This document shows positions 35,539 to 45,501 of a DNA stretch of 64,000 nucleotides, one piece after another (position 1 is the stretch's first letter; each line of letters begins with the position of its first letter). A program made the position numbers and the translations under genes. The notes under the pieces were generated by a model that searched no databases, was not told the origin of the DNA, and saw only the letters and a program-made list of their open reading frames with translations. The DNA is from Methylocella tundrae (GTDB lineage Bacteria > Pseudomonadota > Alphaproteobacteria > Rhizobiales > Beijerinckiaceae). The stretch is taken from positions 1,984,001 through 2,048,000 of the forward strand of contig NZ_CP139089.1 of NCBI RefSeq assembly GCF_038024855.1, in the 5' to 3' direction.

Positions 35539-35826
35539 ATGGCGTTCCGTCCGTTGCACGATCGGGTCGTGGTCAAGCGCCTCGAGGGCGAAGAGAAAAC
35601 CAAGGGCGGGATCATCATCCCCGACACCGCCAAGGAAAAGCCGCAGGAAGGCGAAATCATCGCCATCGGCCCGGGCGGGCGCGATGAGAGCGGCAAGCTG
35701 ATCCCTCTCGACGTGAAGGCCGGAGACAAGGTGCTTTTCGGCAAATGGTCGGGCACAGAGGTCAAGATCGACGGGCAGGACCTGCTCATCATGAAGGAAA
35801 GCGACATCCTCGGCGTCGTCGATTAA
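35539..35826 (+). CDS. groES: Co-chaperonin GroES
   Basis: A 95-residue co-chaperonin capping Gro[31 protein letters not shown] with the mobile loop, then [21 protein letters not shown] at the end. An AGGAGG-like ribosome site (CAGGGAGGAAACGGC) precedes the ATG. groEL follows after 48 nt. Confidence 0.98.
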   Translation: MAFRPLHDRVVVKRLEGEEKTKGGIIIPDTAKEKPQEGEIIAIGPGGRDESGKLIPLDVKAGDKVLFGKWSGTEVKIDGQDLLIMKESDILGVVD

Positions 35827-35874
35827 CCCGGCGGCGCACGCACCCGTTTTATCCCCGCCAGGAGGCGAACGACA

Positions 35875-37518
35875 ATGGCTGCCAAAGACGTCCGTTTTTC
35901 CACCGACGCCCGTGATCGCATTCTGCGCGGCGTCGAGATTCTCAACAATGCGGTGAAAATCACGCTCGGCCCGAAAGGCCGCAACGTCGTCATCGAGAAA
36001 TCCTTCGGCGCCCCCCGCATCACCAAGGACGGCGTGACGGTGGCGAAAGAGATCGAACTCTCCGACAAATTCGAGAACCTCGGCGCCCAGCTCGTGCGTG
36101 AAGTCGCCTCGAGGCAGCACGACAACGCCGGCGACGGCACGACCACGGCGACCGTGCTCGCGGCCTCGATTGCCCGGGAAGGCGCGAAGGCCGTGGCCGC
36201 CGGCCTCAACCCGATGGATCTGAAGCGTGGCATCGATCTCGCGGTCGAAGCGATCGTCGCCGACCTCAAGAAGAATTCGAAGAAAGTCTCATCGAACGAT
36301 GAGATCGCCCAGATCGGCAAAATTTCGGCCAATGGCGATCAGTTCATCGGCGAAGAAATCGCCAAGGCGATGCAGAAGGTCGGCAATGAAGGGGTGATCA
36401 CCGTCGAGGAGGCCAAGAGCCTCGTCACCGAGACGGAAATCGTCGAAGGCATGCAGTTCGACCGCGGCTATCTCTCGCCCTATTTCATCACCAACGCCGA
36501 GAAGATGAGCGCCGAGCTCGAAGACCCCTACATCCTCGTGCATGAGAAGAAGCTGTCCTCCCTGCAGGCCCTGCTGCCGATTCTCGAGGCTGTCGTGCAG
36601 ACCGGCAAGCCGTTCCTCATCATAGCCGAGGACATCGAGGGCGAGGCGCTCGCGACGCTCGTCGTCAACAAGCTGCGCGGCGGCCTGAAGGTCGCGGCCG
36701 TGAAGGCGCCGGGCTTCGGCGACCGCCGCAAGGCCATGCTCGAGGACATCGCGATCCTGACCAACGGGACGCTGATCTCGGAAGAAATCGGCATCAAGCT
36801 CGAGAACGTCACGCTGCAGATGCTCGGCCGCGCCAAGCGGGTGCATATCGACAAGGAATCAACGACGATCATCGACGGCGCCGGCGCCAAGGCCGACATC
36901 GAGGGGCGCATTGGCCAAATCAAGGCGCAGATTGAAGAGACCACCTCGGACTATGACCGTGAGAAGCTGCAGGAGCGCCTTGCCAAGCTCGCCGGCGGCG
37001 TCGCGGTGATCCGCGTCGGCGGCGCCACCGAGGTCGAGGTCAAGGAAAAGAAGGACCGCGTCGATGACGCCCTCAACGCCACCCGCGCGGCGGTTGAGGA
37101 AGGCATTTCTCCCGGCGGCGGCGTCGCGCTTCTGCGCGCCATCCCTGCCCTCGACGCGGTCAAGGTCGAAAATCCTGATCAGAAGACCGGCGTCGATATT
37201 GTTCGCAAAGCGATACAGGCTCCTGCGCGCCAGATCGTCGACAATTCGGGCGGCGATGGCGCCGTCGTGGTCGGCAAGCTGCTCGAAGCCAAGGACTATA
37301 GCTACGGCTACGATGCGCAGACGGGCGAATTTGGCGATCTTGTTGCGCTCGGCATCATTGATCCGACGAAGGTCGTCCGCACGGCCCTGCAGGACGCCGC
37401 GTCGATCGCGGGCTTGATTGTCACCACCGAGGCGACGATCACCGAACATCCGAAGAAGGACGCCCCCGCTATGCCGGGCGGCGGCGGCATGGGCGGAATG
37501 GGCGGCATGGATTTCTGA
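35875..37518 (+). CDS. groEL: Chaperonin GroEL
   Basis: A 547-residue 60-kDa chaperonin. The apical and equatorial motifs are typical: [16 protein letters not shown], the ATP site [44 protein letters not shown] and a C-terminal GGM repeat tail ([13 protein letters not shown]). It is in an operon with groES. Both genes lie between two dnaN sequences, which is unusual. Confidence 0.98.
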   Translation: MAAKDVRFSTDARDRILRGVEILNNAVKITLGPKGRNVVIEKSFGAPRITKDGVTVAKEIELSDKFENLGAQLVREVASRQHDNAGDGTTTATVLAASIAREGAKAVAAGLNPMDLKRGIDLAVEAIVADLKKNSKKVSSNDEIAQIGKISANGDQFIGEEIAKAMQKVGNEGVITVEEAKSLVTETEIVEGMQFDRGYLSPYFITNAEKMSAELEDPYILVHEKKLSSLQALLPILEAVVQTGKPFLIIAEDIEGEALATLVVNKLRGGLKVAAVKAPGFGDRRKAMLEDIAILTNGTLISEEIGIKLENVTLQMLGRAKRVHIDKESTTIIDGAGAKADIEGRIGQIKAQIEETTSDYDREKLQERLAKLAGGVAVIRVGGATEVEVKEKKDRVDDALNATRAAVEEGISPGGGVALLRAIPALDAVKVENPDQKTGVDIVRKAIQAPARQIVDNSGGDGAVVVGKLLEAKDYSYGYDAQTGEFGDLVALGIIDPTKVVRTALQDAASIAGLIVTTEATITEHPKKDAPAMPGGGGMGGMGGMDF

Positions 37519-37592
37519 GGCCGGATCAGCAGGCCGGGCCAGTCACTTCGCGGTTCTGATTGCCGAGGCGTTCAGAGCCGGGACCGGCCCAA

Positions 37593-37683
37593 GGGCTTTC
37601 CGATCGAATGGAGGCATTCGATCGGTCAAAAATCGCTCCACATTCAAAGGCTTGGGCATATTCTTGTCGATCAGATCGAACCG
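37593..37683. repeat. Dispersed extragenic repeat, copy B
   Basis: Matches copy A at 15354 in order and wording (CTTTCCGATCG, GGAG-CATTCGATCGGTCAAAAATCG, then CATATTCTTGTCGATCAGATCG). It fills the space between groEL and the dnaN stop and ends exactly where dnaN ends. Confidence 0.75.
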
Positions 37684-38802
37684 CTACACGCGCATTGGCA
37701 TCAGCACATAGAGCGCGCTTGCGCCGTCGCGGTCCTCCACCAGCGTCGGCGAGCCGGGATCGGCGAGTTTGAACAGCGCCGTGTCGCTGTCGAGTTGCTC
37801 CATTATGTCGAGCAGATAGCGGGCGTTGAAGCCGATATCGAGCGGCGTCGAGTCGTAATCGACATCCAGTTCCTCCTGCGCGGAGCCTGAATCCGGGTTG
37901 GTCACCGACAGGGTGAGCTTGCCGTCCGCCACCGCGAGTTTGACGGCGCGCCCGCGCTCGGAAGAGATTGTCGAGACGCGATCGACGGCCGCGGCGAAAG
38001 GCGCGCGGTCGACGATGAGGCGCTTGTCGTTGCCGGAGGGAATGACCCGGCCGTAATCGGGAAAAGTGCCGTCGATCAGCTTTGAGGTCAACACCACATC
38101 GCCAAAAGTAAAACGCACCTTGGTCGTCGACAGCTCGATGCGGATTTCCTGCGAGGCGTCCTCGATGAGCTTTTGCACCTCCGCCACGGCTTTGCGCGGC
38201 ACGATGACGCCCGGCATGCCGACAGCCCCCTTCGGGCAGGGAATTTCGACCCGCGCGAGCCTGTGCCCGTCCGTCGCCACGGCGCGCAAAACAGTGGCGC
38301 CTTCGGACTCGGTCGAATGCAGGAAGATGCCGTTCAAATAATAGCGCGTTTCCTCGGTGGAGATGGCGAATTGCGTCTTGTCGATCAGCCGTTTCAGATC
38401 GCCCGCGCCGAGGGTGAAGTCATGGGTGAACTCGCCGGCCGCGAGATCGGGAAAATCGCTGTCCGGCAAAGTCTGCAGATTGAACCGCGAACGTCCCGAA
38501 CGCAGCTGCAACTGGCCGCTTTCCCCCGTTGTTTCGAGCGAGACCTGCGCGCCATCGGGAAGCTTTCGCACAATATCATAGAGCGTATGCGCCGGCAGCG
38601 TGGTGCCGCCCGCCGCTCCTACATCGGCCGGAAGGCTCTCCGTCACTTCGAGATCGAGATCGGTCGCCTTGAGAAGAAGCGTCTGCCCGCGCGCCTGCAG
38701 CAGCACATTGGAGAGAATGGGAATCGTGTTGCGGCGCTCCACCACGCGATGGACGTGGCCGAGCGACTTCAACAAGGCCGCTCGCTCAAGGGTGACTTTC
38801 AT
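37684..38802 (-). CDS. dnaN: DNA polymerase III beta subunit (sliding clamp)
   Basis: A 372-residue sliding clamp with the N-terminal MKVTLERAALLKSLGHVHRVVERRNTIPILSNVLL, three tandem clamp domains, and the terminal YVLMPMRV that forms the client-binding pocket rim. ATG 38802 is the family start; the upstream frame to 38925 is extra. It is convergent with groEL. Clustering with dnaA or recF is absent here, but this is common in Hyphomicrobiales. Confidence 0.97.
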   Translation of the reverse strand: MKVTLERAALLKSLGHVHRVVERRNTIPILSNVLLQARGQTLLLKATDLDLEVTESLPADVGAAGGTTLPAHTLYDIVRKLPDGAQVSLETTGESGQLQLRSGRSRFNLQTLPDSDFPDLAAGEFTHDFTLGAGDLKRLIDKTQFAISTEETRYYLNGIFLHSTESEGATVLRAVATDGHRLARVEIPCPKGAVGMPGVIVPRKAVAEVQKLIEDASQEIRIELSTTKVRFTFGDVVLTSKLIDGTFPDYGRVIPSGNDKRLIVDRAPFAAAVDRVSTISSERGRAVKLAVADGKLTLSVTNPDSGSAQEELDVDYDSTPLDIGFNARYLLDIMEQLDSDTALFKLADPGSPTLVEDRDGASALYVLMPMRV

Positions 38803-39136
38803 GGCGCGTCCAATCCGTTCGTTCAATTCCGCGCGCAAGCTCATCAGTCTCCCGCCGGGGGCGCGACTTTGGCGCGGCTTAAGCGAAATCGCAAGTCTCC
38901 CGCGCGCGCGAAGAGCCGAAATCAACGGCTAAATCAGCGCCTTCCCGGCGCTCCGGCGCGCGCCTTGGAATGACCTTAAAGCCCGGCATATGTGACAGGG
39001 CGCGTCTGGCGCGGCGCGAGCGCCGCCGACGCCTAAAATTTTAAAGGTTTTTACCGGCCTTTAAGCCGCGAGCCCATAAAATCGAAGGGCGCGCGGCGGC
39101 GGGTCATCGCCATTTGGGGACCAGCGGCGCGGCGAA

Positions 39137-41326
39137 ATGAGGAAGCGCGAGACGAAAGAACGGCGCGAACCGACGTTCGAGGCGGCGCGGGAGAGGCCAG
39201 AGTTGAACGCAAGCCCTTCCACGAGCCCGGCCCGGAAAAACAGCGGATCGCGGCGAAGCGCGAGGCGGCGGCGGTCGCTTCTCGTGACCTCGCTCTCCTG
39301 GTTTTTCACCGCCCTCGTCTGGGCGACGATCGCGGGGGCGGGCGTCATCGCCTTTTACGCGACGAAACTGCCGCCGATCGACCAACTCGAAGTGCCAAAA
39401 CGTCCGCCGAACATCGCCATTCTGGCCGACGACGGGACGCTGCTCGCCAATCGCGGCGACACCGGCGGCGCTTCGGTCCGCCTTGCCGATCTGCCGCCCT
39501 ATCTGCCCAAGGCGTTCATCGCGATCGAGGACCGGCGTTTTTATTCGCATTGGGGCATTGATCCCTTCGGCATTTTGCGCGCCGTGACGCGCAACGCCGC
39601 CGGGGGCGCGATGCAGGGCGGCTCGACGCTGACGCAGCAGCTCGCCAAAAACCTGTTTTTGACGCAGGAGCGGACCGTTTCGCGGAAAATCCAGGAGGCC
39701 ATTCTCGCGCTCTGGCTGGAGCATAAATATAGCAAGAACCAGATCCTGGAGCTTTACCTCAACCGGGTCTATTTCGGCTCGGGCGCCTATGGCGTCGAGG
39801 CGGCGGCGCAGAAATATTTCGGCCATGGCGCGCGCAATGTGACGCTTGCGGAGGGGGCCGTCCTCGCCGGCCTCATGAAGGCGCCGACCAAGCTGGCGCC
39901 GAACCGTAACCCCGCCGGGGCGACCGAGCGCGCGGCGCAGGTCATCGCGGCGATGGAGCAGGAAGGCTTCATCACCGAGGCGATGGGCAAGCTCGCCCTC
40001 GCCCATCCGGCGCAGGCCGTGCGCGGCGCGGGCGCGGGCTCGGTCAATTACGCCGCCGATTATGTCATGGACGTCCTCGACGATACGGTCGGCGCGGTCG
40101 ATCAGGACATCGCCGTGACGACGACGATCAGCCCGGCCCTGCAGGCGAACGCCGAAAAGGCGCTGACCGAGGAGCTCGATCAAAAAGGCGCGAAATTCGG
40201 CGTCGGACAGGGCGCGCTGGTGTCGATGGATCCGGAGGGCGCGATCAAGGCGCTCATCGGGGGGCGCAATTACGCCGACAGCCAGTTCAACCGGGCGGTC
40301 GCGGCCAGGCGCCAGCCGGGCTCGGCCTTCAAGCCCTTCGTCTATCTCGCCGCGATCGAAAAAGGCCTGACCCCCGCGACCATCCGCGAGGATGCGCCGA
40401 TCAATGTGAGAGGCTGGCAGCCGGAGAATTACTCGCGCCAGTACTTCGGCCCCGTGACGCTGACCAAAGCCCTGTCGCTCTCGCTCAATACGGTCGCGGT
40501 GCGTCTTGGCGTCGAAGTCGGCGCGAGGAACGTGATCAAGGTGGCGCATCGGCTCGGCATCGTGTCGGAGCTGACTCCCAACGCCTCGATCGCGCTTGGC
40601 ACCTCGGAGGTCTCGCCGCTCGAGCTTGTCGCCGCCTATGCGCCCTTCGCCAATGGCGGCATCGGCGTGCAGCCGCATATCATCGTCCGTGTGAAGACGG
40701 CGGCCGGCAAGCTGCTCTATCAGCGCAAAGGCGCGAGCAACGGCCGCGTTATCGATCCGGCCTATCTGCCGATGATGAACACGATGATGCAGGAGACGCT
40801 GCTGACCGGCACGGCGCGCAAGGGCGAGGTGCCAGGCTGGCAGGCGGCCGGCAAGACCGGCACGAGCCAGGATTGGCGCGACGCCTGGTTCGTCGGTTAT
40901 ACGAGCCACCTCGTGACCGGCGTCTGGCTCGGCAATGACGATAGTTCGCCGACACGGAAGGCCTCGGGCGGCAACCTGCCGGTCGAGATCTGGTCGCGCT
41001 ATATGCGCTTCGCGCATCAGGGCGTTCCGCCGCAGCCGCTGCCGGGCGGCCTGTGGCAGGCGCCGGCCCCCTTCTGGCCGGCCGAACCATCGGCGCCAGC
41101 CCCGGTGGCGGAGAGCGGATGGCCTTCGCAGCCCGCGGCGCAAGTCTATCCGCCCTATCCCTCGCCCGCCTCGCCCGCCGCGCCCGCGCAAGCAGCGCAG
41201 GCCGATTCCCGCCCGCGCAGCAATGGGTTCGCGCCGCCGGGCCTGATACCCAACGCCGGCCAGGCGGCGCAGGCGCGGCCGGCGCCGCGCGAGCGCAATT
41301 TCTTCGACAATCTGTTCGGCGGCTAA
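39137..41326 (+). CDS. Class A penicillin-binding protein (PBP1A family)
   Basis: A 729-residue bifunctional peptidoglycan synthase. A basic cytoplasmic N-terminus (RRSARRRRS) precedes one TM segment (about 50-73). The GT51 transglycosylase has EDRRFYSHWGIDPFG, GGSTLTQQLAKNLFL and the RKIQEAILALWLE motif. The transpeptidase has SAFKPF (SxxK), SLN and KTGTS. The C-terminal 90 residues are Pro/Ala-rich and probably disordered. It makes and cross-links glycan strands in the periplasm. The large antisense frame over this gene is a GC artefact. Confidence 0.95.
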   Translation: MRKRETKERREPTFEAARERPELNASPSTSPARKNSGSRRSARRRRSLLVTSLSWFFTALVWATIAGAGVIAFYATKLPPIDQLEVPKRPPNIAILADDGTLLANRGDTGGASVRLADLPPYLPKAFIAIEDRRFYSHWGIDPFGILRAVTRNAAGGAMQGGSTLTQQLAKNLFLTQERTVSRKIQEAILALWLEHKYSKNQILELYLNRVYFGSGAYGVEAAAQKYFGHGARNVTLAEGAVLAGLMKAPTKLAPNRNPAGATERAAQVIAAMEQEGFITEAMGKLALAHPAQAVRGAGAGSVNYAADYVMDVLDDTVGAVDQDIAVTTTISPALQANAEKALTEELDQKGAKFGVGQGALVSMDPEGAIKALIGGRNYADSQFNRAVAARRQPGSAFKPFVYLAAIEKGLTPATIREDAPINVRGWQPENYSRQYFGPVTLTKALSLSLNTVAVRLGVEVGARNVIKVAHRLGIVSELTPNASIALGTSEVSPLELVAAYAPFANGGIGVQPHIIVRVKTAAGKLLYQRKGASNGRVIDPAYLPMMNTMMQETLLTGTARKGEVPGWQAAGKTGTSQDWRDAWFVGYTSHLVTGVWLGNDDSSPTRKASGGNLPVEIWSRYMRFAHQGVPPQPLPGGLWQAPAPFWPAEPSAPAPVAESGWPSQPAAQVYPPYPSPASPAAPAQAAQADSRPRSNGFAPPGLIPNAGQAAQARPAPRERNFFDNLFGG

Positions 41327-41414
41327 ACGCGATCGCCAGATGCAGCCGTAAGCGTCGAAGCGATGAGCGCGCCGTCGCGTCGCGACTGAAGACTCCATCG
41401 AGCAAAGCTCTGAC

Positions 41415-41432
41415 GAGTGGGAAATCCCACTC
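41415..41432. promoter_or_regulatory. 8-bp-arm palindrome upstream of the pore-forming gene
   Basis: GAGTGGGA, AA, TCCCACTC: perfect arms about 80 bp before the start of the ETX/MTX2-like gene, in the 41327-41511 gap. It is a good candidate operator. I could not assign a factor. Confidence 0.5.
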
Positions 41433-41511
41433 AACCGTCACTCATCTCCCGCTATCAAATGTATAGCCGGGGCAATGACGCCATCACCGGCGCAAAGATG
41501 AGGAAATGACC

Positions 41512-42300
41512 ATGAACTTTCAAATACGAAACGTTTCGACGCAGAATGAACTCGACATCAATACGGCCCTGTTCAAGAAGTTTCAGACGATCGATCAGGC
41601 GACTCTCATGCAGCGCGCCATCGACTATTTGACCTCTATCGGGGCGACGCAGAGGGTTGCGGACCTCGCGGCCATCGAGACGGGCCTCACCGAGTTTTAC
41701 CAGGATCATTACGATCTGCTCATCACTGATTTCAGCTATGGCGAGGTCAAGCAGTCACTGAAAAGCCTGATCGCGCATCAGGAGACCTACGCCAACGCCT
41801 CGCCTGACGATCCGCTCGAGGCGACCTTCTCCTATGAATATTCGCGCCAGGACGGCCAGTCGTTCAAATTCACCGAAGGCCTCAAGGTCGGGGCCAAGGC
41901 GGGCGTGAAGGCGAAATTGCCTCTGGTCGGCGAAGCGAACGTCGAAGTGAGCGCCGAGGTGAGCTTTTCAGCCGAGCAGAGCTTCTCGACGACAGAATCG
42001 TCCAAATGGAATTTTCTTCAAAAGGTTACGGTCAAGCCCCTCACATCCGTGAAGGTCATCGGCTATATCCGGATCGGCAAGATTGACGCGCCGTTCAACT
42101 GCAACGTGAAAGTGCTCGACGGAAATGTTCTCGTCGAAGTCAAGCTCAAAGGCGACAAGGGATATTCGAGCTGGGTTTTCCCCGTCACCGCCATGATGTC
42201 GGACGCAGAACGCTCATTCGTTTTATCCGGCAATCTCTCCGGTTCGGAAGCTTCCGATATTTATGTGAAGGTCGAACCCGTCACCACGGCACTGCTCTAA
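41512..42300 (+). CDS. Aerolysin/ETX-MTX2-like beta-pore-forming protein
   Basis: 262 residues. Residues 1-100 are helical (LFKKFQTIDQATLMQRAIDYL, TEFYQDHYDLLITDF). From about 103 the sequence becomes beta-rich with alternating polar and apolar residues: FSYEYSRQDGQSFKFTEGLKVG, VGEANVEVSAEVSFSAEQSFSTTESSKWNF, VTVKPLTSVKVIGYI. This resembles the central domain and insertion hairpin of epsilon-toxin/MTX2 proteins. There is no signal peptide. ATG 41512 has AGG eight bases upstream; ATG 41506 is too close. Such proteins oligomerise into pores; the target and release route are unknown. Assignment is from pattern only. Confidence 0.7.
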   Translation: MNFQIRNVSTQNELDINTALFKKFQTIDQATLMQRAIDYLTSIGATQRVADLAAIETGLTEFYQDHYDLLITDFSYGEVKQSLKSLIAHQETYANASPDDPLEATFSYEYSRQDGQSFKFTEGLKVGAKAGVKAKLPLVGEANVEVSAEVSFSAEQSFSTTESSKWNFLQKVTVKPLTSVKVIGYIRIGKIDAPFNCNVKVLDGNVLVEVKLKGDKGYSSWVFPVTAMMSDAERSFVLSGNLSGSEASDIYVKVEPVTTALL

Positions 42301-42382
42301 ACCGTGGCTTTTAGCCAGGAATCACTCAATTTACTTTGTCGATAAACTATAGACCGCTCTGCTTTCCTGCAGACATTTAAAA

Positions 42383-42413
42383 GCGCGATCGACTGGATTT
42401 CAGTCGATCGCGC
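42383..42413 (-). terminator. Strong intrinsic terminator of pyk
   Basis: GCGCGATCGACTG, loop GATTT, CAGTCGATCGCGC: a perfect 13-bp stem. On the minus strand it is followed by TTTTAAA, so it terminates pyk, 60 nt after its stop. It may also stop the convergent pore-forming gene. Confidence 0.85.
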
Positions 42414-42471
42414 ACTTTATTGAGACCTGCGACTCTGGACCGGCCTATGGCTCCGGCGCATTTACGCCGCG

Positions 42472-43944
42472 CTATTGCTGCTGCTGCGCCGCCTGTTCCA
42501 TCTTGGGCGCGGCGGTGATGGTCGCGGCTTCGTCGATGAAGTCGATGCGCACCATGTTCGTCGCGCCCGGCGTGCCGAAGGGGACGCCCGCGACGATGAT
42601 GATGCGATCGCCGACTTTGGCGAAGCCCTCGCGGAAAGCAAATTTCGCCGCCCGCGCGGACATGTCGTTGATGTCGTGCGCATCCTTGGTGACGACCGCA
42701 TGGACGCCCCAGGCGATGGCGAGACGTCCGGCGGTTTCGGGATTTGGCGTCAAGGCGAGGATTGGCGCGGTCGGTCGTTCGCGCGCGATTCTGAGAGCGG
42801 TCGCGCCGGACGAGGTCCAGGCGACGATCGCTTTCAGATCGAGGGTTTCGGTGACATTTCGCGCAGCGACCGCGATGGCGTCGGCGCCCGTCGCCTCCGG
42901 CGTTGCGCGCTGCGCATTGATGATGCCGCGGTAATAAGCGTCGCGTTCGACCTCCTCGGCGATCCTGTTCATCGTCGCCACGGCCTCGACGGGGTAATGG
43001 CCGGCGGCGCTTTCGGCGGAGAGCATCACGGCGTCCGCGCCCTCGAACACGGCGGTCGCGACATCCGACACTTCCGCGCGCGTCGGCACCGGCGAATTGA
43101 TCATCGACTCCAGCATCTGCGTCGCGACGACGACCGGCTTGCCGAGACGGCGCGCATTGCGGCTGATGCGCTTTTGCAGGCCGGGAACCTTCTCCAGCGG
43201 CATTTCGACGCCAAGGTCGCCGCGCGCCACCATCAGACCGTCTGAAATCTCGACGATTTCGTCGAGCTTGGCGATCGCCTGCGGCTTTTCGATCTTGGAC
43301 ATCACGGAGGCGCGGCCGCGCGTGAGTTTCTTGACTTCGGCGACGTCTTCCGGCCGTTGCACGAAAGAGACAGCGACCCAATCGACGCCGGCTTCAAGGC
43401 CCGCCTCGAGATCGGCTCTGTCCTTATCGGTCATCGGAGAAACCGGAATCTCCGTATCGGGCAGGCTCACGCCTTTGCGATTTGAAATCTCGCCAGCGAC
43501 GTCGACGAGCGCGACCGCGTGATCCTTGTCGGCGCTGACGACGTGGAGCCGCACCTTGCCGTCGTCGATAAGAAGGGTATGGCCGGGCTCGAGCGCGCGC
43601 AGAATTTCCGGATGGGGAAGGCAGACCCGCGTCTCATCGCCGGGCTCGGGGTTTGAATCCAGCGTGAAGGTCGCGCCCTTCACGAGCTTGACCACGCGAT
43701 CCTTGAACAGGCCGATCCGCAGCTTCGGACCTTGCAGGTCGAGGAGGATGCCGATCGGGCGGCGCGCGTCCAGCTGAACGGCGCGGATCATGCGCACCTG
43801 TTCGCGCATCGAATCATGCGAAGCATGGCTCATGTTGATGCGGAACACGTCCGCGCCCGCCTCGAACAGCGCGGACAGAGTCTCCTGATTGGCCGAAGCC
43901 GGTCCTATGGTCGCAATGATCTTGCACCGTCGCAGTCGCCGCAT
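42472..43944 (-). CDS. pyk: Pyruvate kinase
   Basis: A 490-residue glycolytic enzyme converting phosphoenolpyruvate and ADP to pyruvate and ATP. Start MRRLRRCKIIATIGPAS; substrate and metal residues lie in RINMSHASHD and the KIEKPQAI signature; MVARGDLGVEMPLEKV and VVVATQMLESMI are typical of the barrel. The C-terminal domain ends in a QQQQ tail. It is convergent with the pore-forming gene. Confidence 0.96.
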   Translation of the reverse strand: MRRLRRCKIIATIGPASANQETLSALFEAGADVFRINMSHASHDSMREQVRMIRAVQLDARRPIGILLDLQGPKLRIGLFKDRVVKLVKGATFTLDSNPEPGDETRVCLPHPEILRALEPGHTLLIDDGKVRLHVVSADKDHAVALVDVAGEISNRKGVSLPDTEIPVSPMTDKDRADLEAGLEAGVDWVAVSFVQRPEDVAEVKKLTRGRASVMSKIEKPQAIAKLDEIVEISDGLMVARGDLGVEMPLEKVPGLQKRISRNARRLGKPVVVATQMLESMINSPVPTRAEVSDVATAVFEGADAVMLSAESAAGHYPVEAVATMNRIAEEVERDAYYRGIINAQRATPEATGADAIAVAARNVTETLDLKAIVAWTSSGATALRIARERPTAPILALTPNPETAGRLAIAWGVHAVVTKDAHDINDMSARAAKFAFREGFAKVGDRIIIVAGVPFGTPGATNMVRIDFIDEAATITAAPKMEQAAQQQQ

Positions 43945-43990
43945 GGGAGCCTCATTGAAACGAAGACGTATAAGATTTCGGAACGAAAAC

Positions 43991-44422
43991 TTAAGGATTT
44001 GGCCGGGCCGGAGCCGGATCAGTCAGCTGAACCGTCCAGTTTTTTGCTTCCTTGCCCGTATCGACCTCGAAAAAGCCGGTCCGGTCGAAGCCGCGGACAT
44101 AACAATCCTCGCGGCCGAGGATGCGGAACTCGCGGTCGCGCGTGCACATGAAAGCTTTGCCCTTCCATTCCCCGCCGCGCTCGTCCATCGCATAGACGTA
44201 ATAGAATTCAGCCGCGAGCGGACCGCGAACCAGTGTTTCGCAGGCGCCGGGCTTCAAATTCCACCAGCCCTCGCTCACCCACATTTCGCCGTCCGTATAG
44301 GCCAGCGAAACGCTGACCCGGCTCGTTGCATTGTTGCATAGACGAAAATCAGCGCGGGCCGCCGTCGAAGCGGCCAGGAAAACGCCAAGCGCCATGCAGG
44401 CGGGAGTAATCGCTTGTTTCAT
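43991..44422 (-). CDS. DUF1036 secreted protein
   Basis: 143 residues. A Sec signal (MKQAITPACMALGVFLAASTAARA) is followed by the DUF1036 domain: RLCNNATSRVSVSLAYTDGEMWVSEGWWNLKPGACETLV, with Cys residues probably disulfide-bonded. The family is common in Hyphomicrobiales, often near pyk as here, but the function is unknown. ATG 44422 is the start; the frame extension to 44599 is not coding. Confidence 0.88.
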   Translation of the reverse strand: MKQAITPACMALGVFLAASTAARADFRLCNNATSRVSVSLAYTDGEMWVSEGWWNLKPGACETLVRGPLAAEFYYVYAMDERGGEWKGKAFMCTRDREFRILGREDCYVRGFDRTGFFEVDTGKEAKNWTVQLTDPAPARPNP

Positions 44423-44682
44423 CGCCGTCAAGGTCGCGGTTCGATCCACTATTAAAAGCGGCCTGCCCTGGCCTTGAGGTGAGCCTTGAACGTGGCCATG
44501 ACCGGCGCAAAGGCGCCGCCAGCCGGATTTTCTTCTTCTAGCCCGGCCGCAACGGATTGGCCAGCGCTTCGATGAGCCCTTGCGCGCCAATCCCGTCAAC
44601 TGTTCGCGTCTGCGGGGATGCTATATTTGTCGCGCTGGCGGCTTCAGGCCGCCGTGTTTCCCGCCCGTATGGAGAGCTGCAT

Positions 44683-45501
44683 ATGGATCATCCGCCAGGC
44701 TCTCGCCTACAGCCGGCCGCCGCCTATGACGCTATTGAGCAAATCGATGGCCCGCTCGGCGCCGGCGTGCTTCTGATCTGCGATCATGCGGCCAACGCCC
44801 TGCCGGACTCCTATGGAACCCTCGGCCTTCCAAGAAGCGAGCTTGAGCGCCATATCGGCTATGACATCGGCGCCGCCGCCGTGACGCGCAGGCTTGCGGC
44901 ATTGCTCGACGCTCCGGCGGTTCTTTCGCATTTTTCGCGCCTGCTGATCGACCCCAATCGCGGCGCGGATGACCCGACGCTCGTCATGCAGCTGTCGGAC
45001 GGCGCGATCGTTCCGGGCAACGCCGGGATCAGCGCGGACGAGATCGAGCGCCGGCTGACGCGCTATTGGCGCCCCTACCGCGCCGCCGTCTCGCATCATA
45101 TCGAGGCCATGATGAAGGCGGGGCCGCTGCCGGCGCTCGTCTCGATTCACTCCTTCACGCCGTCCTGGAAAGGCGCGCGGCGTCCCTGGGAAATCGGCAT
45201 TCTCTGGGACAGCGATCCGCGCCTTGCGAAGCCGCTCATCGCGGCGCTGGCTGAAGCCGGCGTCAAGGTCGGCGACAATGAGCCCTATGACGGCGCCCTC
45301 GAAGGCGACACACTGGATGAGGAAGCCACAAGGCGGGGGCTGGCCGGATTGCTCATCGAGATCCGCCAGGATCTGATCGCCGCCGAGGATCAGGCGATCG
45401 CCTATGCCGAGCGCCTCGCGCCGATTTTGCAGGCGGTTCTGAAGCGTCCCGAATTGCGCCAGCTCGCATTTTACAAAAGCCGCACCGGCCGTCATGCTTA
45501 A
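44683..45501 (+). CDS. N-formylglutamate amidohydrolase
   Basis: A 272-residue member of the FGase family that hydrolyses N-formylglutamate in histidine degradation, or related N-formyl amides. Motifs: LLICDHAANALPDSYG (metal His), HIGYDIGAAAVTRRLA, LLIDPNRGADDP and SIHSFTPSW. ATG 44683 has a GGAGAG site upstream. No hut genes are nearby, so the physiological substrate is uncertain. Confidence 0.87.
   Translation: MDHPPGSRLQPAAAYDAIEQIDGPLGAGVLLICDHAANALPDSYGTLGLPRSELERHIGYDIGAAAVTRRLAALLDAPAVLSHFSRLLIDPNRGADDPTLVMQLSDGAIVPGNAGISADEIERRLTRYWRPYRAAVSHHIEAMMKAGPLPALVSIHSFTPSWKGARRPWEIGILWDSDPRLAKPLIAALAEAGVKVGDNEPYDGALEGDTLDEEATRRGLAGLLIEIRQDLIAAEDQAIAYAERLAPILQAVLKRPELRQLAFYKSRTGRHA

Noticed and set aside
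39104..41434. 776-residue open frame antisense to the PBP gene
   Set aside because: Arg/Gly/Ala-rich composition with no domain, exactly opposite a well-supported gene; a GC-content artefact.
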